Positions 1-6,569 of a stretch of 18,719 nt of DNA are shown one piece after another. The stretch is from Chloroflexi bacterium RBG_13_53_26. GTDB lineage: Bacteria > Chloroflexota > Dehalococcoidia > UBA2247 > RBG-13-53-26. A program made the position numbers and the translations under genes. The notes under the pieces are model-generated. The model was not told the DNA's origin and made no database searches. It saw only the letters and a list, made by a program, of their open reading frames with translations. The stretch's first letter is position 1. Every line of letters begins with the position of its first letter. Location of the stretch: positions 1 to 18,719 of the forward strand of contig MGMW01000085.1 in assembly GCA_001795035.1 (NCBI GenBank). The letters are read 5' to 3'.

Positions 1-446
1 CCGCGGCCGGTGAACCCAATGCCGCCGGAGCGCATCTGCTCTTTGCAGAAACGCACGCAGCGTCCGCAGAGGATGCAGTCTCTTGGCTTTATCTTGAAAC
101 GAATCTTGTTAATACCCATGTTGGAGGCCATACACTGCAGTGTCTTTGAGGTGGGACATGAAGCGAGCAGCAGCTCAACAACCAGCTTCCGTGCCTTTTT
201 CACCTTTGCCGAGTTAGTCAGGATCACCTGCCCCTGCGCTACCGGCATGGCGCAAGATGCCTCGAGCGATGAGCGATTCTTCCCCTTTACGACCTCAACC
301 AGACAGACACGACACTCACCGAACGAACTCAGCCCGGGGTAGTAGCAGAGGGTTGGGATGATGATACCCATCTCCCTGGCTGCCTCAAGAACGCTGGTTC
401 CCTCTGCTGCTCTTACCTTCGTGCCGTCGATAGTCAATTCAACCAT
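1..446 (-). CDS. NuoG/HoxU-like 2Fe-2S and 4Fe-4S electron-transfer subunit, C-terminus outside window
   Basis: The first 148 residues are present and the gene runs off the window edge. Residues 1-75 form a plant-type 2Fe-2S ferredoxin domain with Cys34, Cys45, Cys48 and Cys65. Near residue 120 a 4Fe-4S motif begins (DCILCGRCVRFCKEQ). The stretch between, where NuoG and HoxU carry a His-Cys3 cluster ligand set, reads ASCPTSKTLQCMASNMG and does not fit that motif. The start is an ATG 11 nt after the nuoF stop, behind a GAGGGA ribosome site, so it is co-transcribed with nuoE and nuoF. In the family this protein takes electrons from the NuoE/NuoF diaphorase and passes them to a hydrogenase, formate dehydrogenase or Hdr-type partner. 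That partner lies outside the window, so the final acceptor is unknown. Confidence 0.85.
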   Translation of the reverse strand, partial: MVELTIDGTKVRAAEGTSVLEAAREMGIIIPTLCYYPGLSSFGECRVCLVEVVKGKNRSSLEASCAMPVAQGQVILTNSAKVKKARKLVVELLLASCPTSKTLQCMASNMGINKIRFKIKPRDCILCGRCVRFCKEQMRSGGIGFTGR

Positions 447-457
447 ATTCTTCCCTC

Positions 458-2317
458 TCATGAAACCAGGACTGCATCGAATTTGCAGAGGTCGCGGCAA
501 AGGCCGCACTTGATGCACTTTGCCTGATCGATAGTATGTAATTTCTTCTTCTCTCCTGATATGGCGCCTTGCGGACATTCTCTGGCACAGACCATGCAAC
601 CAGTGCATTTCACCGAATCGACGGTGAAGGTGATGAGTGACTTGCAGACACCTGCTGGACAACGTTTGTCCATTACATGCGCCTCATATTCATCACGAAA
701 ATACCTGATGGTGGACAGCACCGGATTAGGAGCAGTACCCCCCAGACCGCAGAGTGAAGCCTCCTTGATGACATCGCCCAGTTCCTCCAGAAGCTCGATA
801 TCTTCTAGGCTTCCCCGCCCTTCGGTTATGTCCGTGAGAATATCCAGCATCCTGTCCAGTCCCTCGCGACAGGGCACACATTTGCCACACGATTCCTCCG
901 TCAGAAATTTCACGAAGTATCTGGCCATGTCTACCATGCAGTTATCTTCATCCATGACTATCATGCCGCCCGAGCCCATCATGGATCCGGCTTCGGCCAA
1001 TCTGTCGAAGTCAACGGGCAGGTCTATCAGGCTCTCGGGAATGCAACCACCAGATGGGCCACCTGTTTGGATAGCCTTGAGTTTCTTTCCATTACGCATG
1101 CCGCCACCGATGTCGTAGACCATCTCCCGCAGGGTAATACCCATTGGCACCTCAACCAGTCCCGTGTTGACAACCTTGCCTACCAGAGAGAATATCTTGG
1201 TACCCTTGCTTCCTTCAGTGCCAATCTTCGAGTACCACTTGGCGCCACGATTGATGATAAGCGGCACGTTTGCCCAGGTCTCGACGTTGTTGAGGTCAGT
1301 GGGTCGGCCGTAGAGCCCCTTGAGAGCCGTATGGATGTGTTTCTGTCGCGGTTCACCAATATGGCCTTCCAGCGAGGCCATCAGTGCGGTGGACTCGCCG
1401 CATATAAACGCACCGCCGCCCCTGGATATCTTGATGTCGAAATCGAATCCGGAGCCGAGGATATTCTTCCCCAGAAGACCATATTGCCTTGCCTGTTGCA
1501 GTGCTATGCCCAGATTCTTCACGGCAAGCGGATACTCCATCCGAACATAAACGTAGCCATCGTGGGCATTGATGGCATGTGCGCCAATGATCATGCCTTC
1601 TATGATGCTATGGGGGTTGCCTTCGAGTAGACTCCTGTCCATGTATGCGCCGGGGTCGCCCTCGTCGGCGTTGCAGATGACATAGCGAATGCCATCGTGG
1701 GAAGGCGCGTTGCGGCATGTCTCCCATTTCTGGTAGGTCGGGAAGCCGGCACCACCGCGTCCTCGCAGGCCCGATTTCTTGATCTCATTGATTATCTCAT
1801 CGGCGTCCATCTCAAAGAATACCTTGGGTAAGGCGGAGTAGCCACCTAGTGCGATGTAGTCTTCAATGTTGGTGGGATCAATCAGGCCATTGTCGCCGAA
1901 AATAAGCCTTTGTTGCTTCTTGTAGAAAGGGATGTCAGCTTCAGAGCGTACCTTCTTGTTCTTTTCCAGATCAACATAGAGGAGTCTGTCAATGATCTTG
2001 CCCTTGGCAACTGTCTCTGATACGATTGCAGCAGCATCGGCTGGATTGACTTGCTGATAGAATATCTGCTCAGGGTAGACCAGTACGAGAGGGCCACGCT
2101 CGCAGAAACCATGGCATCCTGTAACCTTTAACTCAACCTGATTGATCAGGCCCTGATCGCGTATTTCGTTTTCCAAGGCTCTGGCAACATCTTCACATTT
2201 GTAGGCGTGGCAGCCAGTGCCGCCACAGACTGACACATATTTCTTCTTTCCATTACGCCGGCTAACGATATTGCTTCGCAGTCGCTCGAGTTCAGCAACA
2301 GACCTCAGTTTACGCAT
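458..2317 (-). CDS. nuoF: NADH dehydrogenase NuoF-type flavoprotein (HndC/HymB-like, 619 aa)
   Basis: This is the NADH-oxidising FMN subunit of a soluble diaphorase module. Residues 25-85 are a thioredoxin-like 2Fe-2S domain (Cys31, Cys36, Cys68, Cys72). The central part carries the FMN/NADH site, with the glycine-rich LRGRGGAGFP and the CNADEGDPGAYMDR motif. It is followed by the 4Fe-4S ligands ESCGKCVPCREG and LCGLGG. The C-terminal 50 residues add two ferredoxin motifs (CTGCMVCARECP and CIKCGLCRDLC). At 619 aa with both extensions it matches HndC/HymB of NAD(P)-linked FeFe-hydrogenases and formate dehydrogenases rather than respiratory NuoF of about 430 aa. It begins 2 nt after the nuoE stop, implying translational coupling. 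Assignment to NuoF is firm; the enzyme complex it serves is not visible here. Confidence 0.95.
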   Translation of the reverse strand: MRKLRSVAELERLRSNIVSRRNGKKKYVSVCGGTGCHAYKCEDVARALENEIRDQGLINQVELKVTGCHGFCERGPLVLVYPEQIFYQQVNPADAAAIVSETVAKGKIIDRLLYVDLEKNKKVRSEADIPFYKKQQRLIFGDNGLIDPTNIEDYIALGGYSALPKVFFEMDADEIINEIKKSGLRGRGGAGFPTYQKWETCRNAPSHDGIRYVICNADEGDPGAYMDRSLLEGNPHSIIEGMIIGAHAINAHDGYVYVRMEYPLAVKNLGIALQQARQYGLLGKNILGSGFDFDIKISRGGGAFICGESTALMASLEGHIGEPRQKHIHTALKGLYGRPTDLNNVETWANVPLIINRGAKWYSKIGTEGSKGTKIFSLVGKVVNTGLVEVPMGITLREMVYDIGGGMRNGKKLKAIQTGGPSGGCIPESLIDLPVDFDRLAEAGSMMGSGGMIVMDEDNCMVDMARYFVKFLTEESCGKCVPCREGLDRMLDILTDITEGRGSLEDIELLEELGDVIKEASLCGLGGTAPNPVLSTIRYFRDEYEAHVMDKRCPAGVCKSLITFTVDSVKCTGCMVCARECPQGAISGEKKKLHTIDQAKCIKCGLCRDLCKFDAVLVS

Positions 2318-2319
2318 AG

Positions 2320-2796
2320 CTATTTCCCTCTGCTGTCCTTCACGTATTCTCTCATTAGGCGTTTGACCCTCCCGGCACTTGTCTGCCCATGGTACTTGTC
2401 ATCCACGACCACGAGAGGCCCGAGTGCACATGCACCCAGACAATTGACTGTCTCCAAGGTGAACTGCATATCCTGCGTAGTGTCTCCAGGTTCGACATCT
2501 AGCTGTCTCTTCATTTCATCAAGCACTGCTGGGGCACCCCTTACATGGCAGGCGGTACCAAGACATACTTTGACCATGTGCTCGCCTCTTGGCTTCAGGC
2601 TGAAGGCTTTGAAAAAAGTGGCCACGCCATAGACTTGGATCAAGGGCAGATCCAGCCGCTTTGCCACCTGTCTCAACATATCTTCCGGCAGATAGCGATA
2701 TTCAGACTGTATGTCCTGGAGTATGGAGATGAGGCTATCACGGTGGCAGCCGTATTCATCGACTATGGCATCTACCTTCTTCGAATCGACTTTCAT
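2320..2796 (-). CDS. nuoE: NADH dehydrogenase NuoE-type thioredoxin-like 2Fe-2S subunit (158 aa)
   Basis: This is the 24-kDa-type subunit that pairs with NuoF. An N-terminal helical domain (residues 1-70, with PLIQVYGVATFF) precedes a thioredoxin-fold 2Fe-2S domain with ligands Cys78, Cys83, Cys119 and Cys123 (motifs CLGTAC and NCLGAC). Length and cysteine spacing are normal for NuoE, HndA and HymA. The ATG is preceded by GAGGGA about 10 nt upstream. It lies 51 nt downstream of hisF1 with no evident terminator between, so hisF1 and the diaphorase genes probably share the strong promoter at 3705-3733. It would pass electrons from NADH through NuoF to the 2Fe-2S subunit encoded next. Confidence 0.95.
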   Translation of the reverse strand: MKVDSKKVDAIVDEYGCHRDSLISILQDIQSEYRYLPEDMLRQVAKRLDLPLIQVYGVATFFKAFSLKPRGEHMVKVCLGTACHVRGAPAVLDEMKRQLDVEPGDTTQDMQFTLETVNCLGACALGPLVVVDDKYHGQTSAGRVKRLMREYVKDSRGK

Positions 2797-2847
2797 ATTC
2801 TTGTGTCCCTCTAATCTACAGAATCTCTCCTGAGTGCGCCGGCTCTC

Positions 2848-3612
2848 TTAGAGTCTTACCGATATTCCTTTGTCAGCCAGGTATCTCTTGGCCTGGGGGA
2901 TAGAGATTTCCCCAAAGTGGAAAACAGAGGCACACAACACGGCAGAAGCTTTGCCTGTCACCACAGCCTCATAAAGATGCTCCAGCTTTCCGGCTCCACC
3001 CGAAGCGGTAACAGGGATCTTAACAGCTTCGGCCACAGCCTTGGTCATCTCCAGATCGTAACCTTCCTTTGTGCCATCGGCATCTTTACTGGTCAGGAGG
3101 ATCTCGCCTGCCCCCAGGCTCTCCACCTTCTTAGCCCATTCCACGATATCTAGCCCGGTTCCTTCCATGCCACCGCTGACTACCACCTCAAGCCTGGGGA
3201 GTTTGCTTCCGAAGGGGTTCTTCTTGCCGTCGATGGCAACCACAACTCTTTCCTTCCCGAACTTGCGGGAGGCTTCTTTGATCAGCTCGGGTTTCTTTAC
3301 AGCAGCGGTGTTGATGGAGACCTTGTCCACACCAAGATCGAAGAGCGCTTTCATGTCTGCTATGTCTCTGATTCCCCCTCCCACAGTGAAGGGGACAGTG
3401 GCCGCCTTTCGAACCTTCTTGACCCACTCGAGCCTGGTGCCTCTGCCCTCGACGGTGGCGGCGATGTCGAGGAAGGCAAGTTCATCAGCGCCCTCCCGGC
3501 AGTAGGCTGTGGCAGCCTCCACCGGGTCACGGGCGTCCCTCAAATTGACGAATTTGATCCCTTTTACAACTCTGCCATCCTTGATGTCCAAGCAGGGTAT
3601 GACCTTTACCAT
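2848..3612 (-). CDS. hisF: Imidazole glycerol phosphate synthase cyclase subunit HisF, copy 1 (254 aa)
   Basis: HisF is a TIM-barrel cyclase that joins ammonia to PRFAR, giving imidazole glycerol phosphate and AICAR in histidine synthesis. Catalytic Asp9 (PCLDIKDGRVVKG) and Asp128 (VVAIDGKK) are present. So are the phosphate-binding loops VGGG, INTAAV, DGTKEGYD and ASGGAGK. The frame stays open to a GTG at 3618, but the ATG two codons later is chosen because it gives the normal family length and sits behind GGAAAGG. No hisH adjoins this copy: the hisH in this window is on the other strand beside a second hisF. It is the first gene of a unit continuing into nuoE and nuoF, an unusual pairing. 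This copy is the more canonical of the two hisF genes. Confidence 0.95.
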   Translation of the reverse strand: MVKVIPCLDIKDGRVVKGIKFVNLRDARDPVEAATAYCREGADELAFLDIAATVEGRGTRLEWVKKVRKAATVPFTVGGGIRDIADMKALFDLGVDKVSINTAAVKKPELIKEASRKFGKERVVVAIDGKKNPFGSKLPRLEVVVSGGMEGTGLDIVEWAKKVESLGAGEILLTSKDADGTKEGYDLEMTKAVAEAVKIPVTASGGAGKLEHLYEAVVTGKASAVLCASVFHFGEISIPQAKRYLADKGISVRL

Positions 3613-3682
3613 TTTCACCTTTCCTTTGCCCTCTCACGCCAGATTTCTGTATAATAGTCTCTCAATGTAGCTGAATCCATAG

Positions 3683-3705
3683 GGCGGTAGGCAACCGTTT
3701 GCCTA
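3683..3705. promoter_or_regulatory. Palindromic operator-like site A
   Basis: The inverted repeat TAGGCAA, 4 nt, TTGCCTA occupies 3688-3705 and is flanked by GGCGGTA. It overlaps the edge of the -10 box and the expected start point of the minus-strand promoter, a classic repressor position. Site B (4547-4571) matches it at 20 of 21 positions apart from a 3-nt insertion. The cognate protein is unknown. A small dispersed repeat is the alternative reading. Confidence 0.5.
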
Positions 3706-3733
3706 TTATAGTGAGTAGAAAATATCTTGTCAA
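3705..3733 (-). promoter_or_regulatory. Consensus sigma70-type promoter for hisF1-nuoE-nuoF
   Basis: Read on the minus strand there is a perfect TTGACA (3728-3733), a 17-nt spacer and a perfect TATAAT (3705-3710). This leaves a leader of about 90 nt before the hisF1 ATG. Both hexamers and the spacer equal the bacterial consensus. A palindrome abuts the -10 box on the downstream side. Promoter strength and the regulator are inferred. Confidence 0.75.
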
Positions 3734-3755
3734 AAACTAGGGCGAAGAGGCACGG

Positions 3756-4331
3756 ATGAAGATCGGAGTCCTGGCATTACAAGGGGCATTCATTGAGCAC
3801 ATTGAAGTCCTGGAGCGACTTGGGGTAGAGCCCTTCCTGGTTCGTTTGCCACGAGAGCTTGATGGCCTTGATGGCCTGATCATCCCTGGTGGGGAAAGCA
3901 CTACCATGAGCAGATTGATGCTTGAATACCAACTGCATCAACCAATCAAGGATAAAGCTGATGCTGGCTTTCCCATAATGGGAATCTGTGCCGGCATGAT
4001 TCTGCTGGCAAAACACGTTCCCGACTTTTCTCTGCAGAGCCTGGGCTTGATGGATATGTCAGTCAGGCGTAATGCCTTCGGAAGTCAGGTGGATAGCTTC
4101 GAAACCGATATAGAGATACCGGTTCTGGGCCGACAGCCCTTCCATACCGTCTTCATTCGGGCTCCGATTATTGAAAAGGCAAACTCCACGGTGGAAATAC
4201 TGGCTGGATTGAGTGGTGGAACAGCCGTGGCTGCCCGACAGGGGAGACTACTGGCGGTCGCCTTCCACCCCGAGTTGACTGCTGACCCAAGAGTGCACAG
4301 GTACTTTCTGGAAATTGTGGCCGCAGAATGA
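3756..4331 (+). CDS. pdxT: Pyridoxal 5'-phosphate synthase glutaminase subunit PdxT (191 aa)
   Basis: PdxT hydrolyses glutamine and delivers ammonia to PdxS for one-step PLP synthesis. It is a class I triad glutaminase. Visible are the N-terminal IGVLALQGAF, the PGGESTT loop (residues 44-50), nucleophile Cys78 in GICAGM, and His171 and Glu173 in AFHPEL. Length is normal. The start is ATG with AGAGG upstream. Its usual partner pdxS is not in the window, so it must be encoded elsewhere. A possible plus-strand promoter (TTGCCC at 3626-3631, TATAAT at 3650-3655) lies in the divergent region shared with hisF1. The next genes, hisH and hisF, are also ammonia-channelling enzymes, but a 250-nt gap and a hairpin separate them. 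Confidence 0.95.
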   Translation: MKIGVLALQGAFIEHIEVLERLGVEPFLVRLPRELDGLDGLIIPGGESTTMSRLMLEYQLHQPIKDKADAGFPIMGICAGMILLAKHVPDFSLQSLGLMDMSVRRNAFGSQVDSFETDIEIPVLGRQPFHTVFIRAPIIEKANSTVEILAGLSGGTAVAARQGRLLAVAFHPELTADPRVHRYFLEIVAAE

Positions 4332-4346
4332 ACCCAACCCCATCTG

Positions 4347-4373
4347 AGTCTCTGGATTTCTCTGTCAGAGACT
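4347..4373 (+). terminator. Hairpin after pdxT, terminator-like but without a T tract
   Basis: AGTCTCTG at 4347-4354 pairs perfectly with CAGAGACT at 4366-4373 across an 11-nt loop, 15 nt after the pdxT stop. No run of T follows, so intrinsic termination is uncertain. The rest of the 4332-4584 gap holds no gene I can support, only the promoter and palindrome listed separately. Confidence 0.35.
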
Positions 4374-4510
4374 GTCGTCTAGCTTTACCCTCTCTGGCCA
4401 CACCTCTGAATATACCGGAATATACCGAAGACATCCTCTCAGTCCTTTTCAGGTGAATCTGCTGCCTGGAGAATCCCCATCACATATGGCGCACAATCTT
4501 TGAAGGGGTC

Positions 4511-4540
4511 TTGACAACACCAGGAAAGTCATGGTACTCT
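4511..4540 (+). promoter_or_regulatory. Candidate promoter before the ferredoxin relic and hisH
   Basis: A perfect TTGACA (4511-4516) is followed after 18 nt by TACTCT (4535-4540), a weak -10. Palindrome site B lies just downstream, where transcription would start. The promoter would drive the decayed ferredoxin gene and then hisH, so it may survive because it now serves hisH. Confidence 0.4.
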
Positions 4541-4546
4541 ATGGCA

Positions 4547-4571
4547 GGCGGTAGGCGGCAACCGCTTGCCG
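4547..4571. promoter_or_regulatory. Palindromic operator-like site B
   Basis: The inverted repeat CGGCAA, 4 nt, TTGCCG (4556-4571) is preceded by GGCGGTA. Compared with site A (3683-3705) it has an extra GGC and one substitution (CCGC for CCGT). It sits between the candidate -10 box and the ferredoxin relic ATG. Two near-identical palindromes at two promoter start regions 0.9 kb apart suggest a shared regulator. Confidence 0.45.
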
Positions 4572-4584
4572 ACTGGAGCAGGCA

Positions 4585-4934
4585 ATGAAGAAGGTCTACG
4601 TCAGGGAAGAGGTCTGTGTGGGCCGTGGCCTTTGTCGTGTCTACTGCCAGATATCTCATTACCGAGCAAGAGACCAGATTAAGTCTTCCAAAAGGGAGGC
4701 GGCTCCTCCAGGGCCAAGGATTCGCATAGAGAGGAAAGACGAGGTTTGTTTCCCTGTTCAGTGCTGACACTGTGATCAGCCCTGGTGCGTCTATTCCTGT
4801 CTTACCGGAGCACTGAGCAAGGACACTGCAACTGGCGTGAGAAATGCATGGGATGCTGGACCTGTGTGTTAGCCTGCCCCAATGAAGCTCTAGTACTTGG
4901 TATAGGTAGTGACAAGGGAGGTCCGTTCAAATGA
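4585..4934 (+). pseudogene. Decayed CooF-like 4Fe-4S ferredoxin
   Basis: The N-terminus (MKKVYVREEVCVGRGLCRVYC) is that of CooF-like polyferredoxins. Several lesions are visible. The first cluster motif has Arg where its second Cys should be (CVGRGLC). A UGA at 4765-4767 interrupts VQC-HCDQPWC, where relatives usually have Arg, so CGA to TGA is likely. A frameshift at about 4840-4845 moves the reading into the frame of KCMGCWTCVLACPNEALVLG. That last stretch fuses the start of one cluster motif to the end of the final one, implying loss of the segment between. The shifted frame ends in a TGA overlapping the hisH ATG. A functional product is unlikely. The family normally carries electrons for CO dehydrogenase or similar oxidoreductases. 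Confidence 0.75.
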
Positions 4935-5551
4935 TTGCCGTAATTGACCACGGTGCTGGCAATCTGCGAAGCGTTGCCAATGCCATCGTCAAGCTGGGCT
5001 ACAAGCCAACGGTGACCAGCAACCCGAGCGATTTGCTGGGTGCGGCAGCGGTTATCCTGCCGGGAGTCGGCGCGGCCGCCGGTACTGTGCGGAATCTCGA
5101 AAGGCTGGGGTTGTCCGAGGCGATCCGCCGGGTCGTTGCCGACGGGACGCCGATGCTGGCGATCTGCGTGGGGATGCAGGTTCTTTTCGACGAAACGGAA
5201 GAGGGTGGACGGCACCGGTGCCTGGGGATCATTCCCGGGGTGGTGAGGAGGCTGCCGCCCGGGCTCAAGATCCCTCACATAGGCTGGAACCAAGTCAATC
5301 AGAAGATCAATCACCCGCTATTCGATTCGATTCCGGACGGAGCCAACTTTTACTTCGTTCACAGCTACTGTGCTGCCCCGGATGATATCTCCGTTGCAGC
5401 AGGGACCACCGAATATGGGGTGTCTATCTGCAGCGTTTTTGTCAGCGGAAATCTGGTGGGTACCCAGTTCCACCCTGAGAAGAGTGGTGAATACGGCTTG
5501 AGGATGTATGACAACTTTTTGAAAACGGTGCTGAAGGGGAGTCGTGCTTAA
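4931..5551 (+). CDS. hisH: Imidazole glycerol phosphate synthase glutaminase subunit HisH (206 aa)
   Basis: HisH is a class I glutaminase that supplies ammonia to HisF through its barrel. The triad Cys79 (AICVGMQ), His181 and Glu183 (FHPEKS) is intact, as are the oxyanion-loop PGVG (residues 44-47), IPHIGWN and YFVHSY. Val replaces the common Leu after the nucleophile, a mild change. A strong GGGAGG lies 9 nt before the ATG, and the ATG overlaps the stop of the upstream ferredoxin relic (ATGA). The hisF that follows is 181 nt away, separated by a fragment of an unrelated flavoprotein gene. HisH and HisF2 are therefore the likely pair, though HisF1 could also be served. Confidence 0.95.
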   Translation: MIAVIDHGAGNLRSVANAIVKLGYKPTVTSNPSDLLGAAAVILPGVGAAAGTVRNLERLGLSEAIRRVVADGTPMLAICVGMQVLFDETEEGGRHRCLGIIPGVVRRLPPGLKIPHIGWNQVNQKINHPLFDSIPDGANFYFVHSYCAAPDDISVAAGTTEYGVSICSVFVSGNLVGTQFHPEKSGEYGLRMYDNFLKTVLKGSRA

Positions 5552-5578
5552 CCTGTGTTAAGAGTGGACATGCAGATA

Positions 5579-5713
5579 ATGGAGATCGAATACTTGATCA
5601 TAGGGAACGCAGATGGTGGAATCGGAGCAGCCGAAGCCATATGCCAGATAGACAAATCACGTCCTGCGGCTATTGTCTCCGAGAAAAGAGCAGTGGGGAC
5701 AGTCGGAGTTTGA
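5579..5713 (+). pseudogene. N-terminal fragment of an FAD/NAD(P)-dependent oxidoreductase (44 codons)
   Basis: The product opens with MEIEYLIIGNADGGIGAAEA, the first strand and dinucleotide-binding turn of pyridine-nucleotide-disulfide oxidoreductases of the NirB/CoA-disulfide-reductase type. About 36 residues are recognisable, then the similarity ends and a TGA follows. The full family runs to 400 residues or more, so this is a stub. In many anaerobes such an oxidoreductase gene directly follows the CooF-like ferredoxin whose relic lies before hisH (stated from memory of genome contexts). The two relics therefore look like one ancestral gene pair now split by hisH. Confidence 0.65.
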
Positions 5714-5732
5714 TAGGGGGCTTTGTCGGGCG

Positions 5733-6500
5733 ATGTTAACCAAGAGGATCATACCCTGTCTGGATATGACACAGGGGAGAGTCGTCAAAGGAACCAGCTT
5801 CATGGACCTCCGCGATGCCGGCGACCCCGTAGAGATGGCTGCATTCTACTACAAAGAGGGTGCTGACGAATTGGTGTTCCTGGACATCGGTGCTACTCCG
5901 GAAGGGCGCGAGACCATGGTGGATATTGTGGAACGTGTGTCTGAGCAGGTTTTCATCCCGCTCACTGTTGGCGGAGGACTGCGGAGCACAGGAGACATGC
6001 GGCGGATGCTCGAAGCTGGGGCGGATAAGACTGCCATCAACACGGCGGCGGTGTTCCATCCGGAGATCATAGCGGATGGAGCGGAGAACTTTGGCTCACA
6101 GTGCATGGTGGTGGCAATCGATGCCAGGTTGGTTTCGAACGGCGACGCACCCAGATGGGAAGTGCTGACGCATGGAGGCCGAGAGGGAACCGGAATAGAT
6201 GCGGTCGCCTGGGCCAAGCAGGCTGTCGAGTTGGGTGCGGGAGAACTGCTGGTGACCAGTTGGGATCAGGATGGACGCCTGAGCGGGTATGACTTGAGGC
6301 TGACCCGTGCCATCAGCGAGCAGGTGACGGTTCCGGTGATTGCCAGTGGTGGTGCGGGAACTCTGGATCATCTCTATCAGGCTCTGCTTGTTGGCAAGGC
6401 AGATGCCGTTTTGGCTGCGAGCATCTTTCACTACAGGACGCACTCCATCCGTGAAGCGAAGGAGTACCTCGCTGAGAAAGGGATTCCAGTCAGGATATAG
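5733..6500 (+). CDS. hisF: Imidazole glycerol phosphate synthase cyclase subunit HisF, copy 2 (255 aa)
   Basis: This is a second complete HisF, clearly different in sequence from copy 1. Catalytic Asp11 (PCLDM) and Asp130 (VVAIDARL) are present, with VGGG, INTAAV and ASGGAG loops. One conserved phosphate-loop position differs: the usual DGTK-x-GYD reads DGRLSGYD, so Thr is replaced by Arg182. An ATG 60 nt upstream is in frame, but the 20 residues it would add do not look like HisF and overlap the flavoprotein relic. The ATG giving MLTKRIIPCLD is therefore chosen. Its place after hisH supports a HisH-HisF2 complex. Whether it makes histidine or serves a specialised amidotransfer reaction, as duplicated HisH/HisF pairs do in some polysaccharide pathways, cannot be told here. 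Confidence 0.93.
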   Translation: MLTKRIIPCLDMTQGRVVKGTSFMDLRDAGDPVEMAAFYYKEGADELVFLDIGATPEGRETMVDIVERVSEQVFIPLTVGGGLRSTGDMRRMLEAGADKTAINTAAVFHPEIIADGAENFGSQCMVVAIDARLVSNGDAPRWEVLTHGGREGTGIDAVAWAKQAVELGAGELLVTSWDQDGRLSGYDLRLTRAISEQVTVPVIASGGAGTLDHLYQALLVGKADAVLAASIFHYRTHSIREAKEYLAEKGIPVRI

Positions 6501-6569
6501 TAACCATAAAGCGAAAGGGTAACTTGGCGAGGAAGTGATTCGGAATGCCTACTAATTAGGGAGCGAGAC

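Noticed and set aside
4408..4427. Tandem GAATATACCG twice
   Set aside because: Only two 10-bp copies with no link to a gene or promoter; likely slippage.
4765..4767. UGA in the ferredoxin relic as a selenocysteine codon
   Set aside because: Relatives have Arg, not Cys, at this place. A frameshift, a lost cluster ligand and a deletion lie in the same gene, and no SECIS-like hairpin is evident, so decay is simpler.
6500..6523. Two GTAAC words before nrpR as a GlnR-like site
   Set aside because: They are 19 bp apart, which does not fit the 11-bp period seen before amt.
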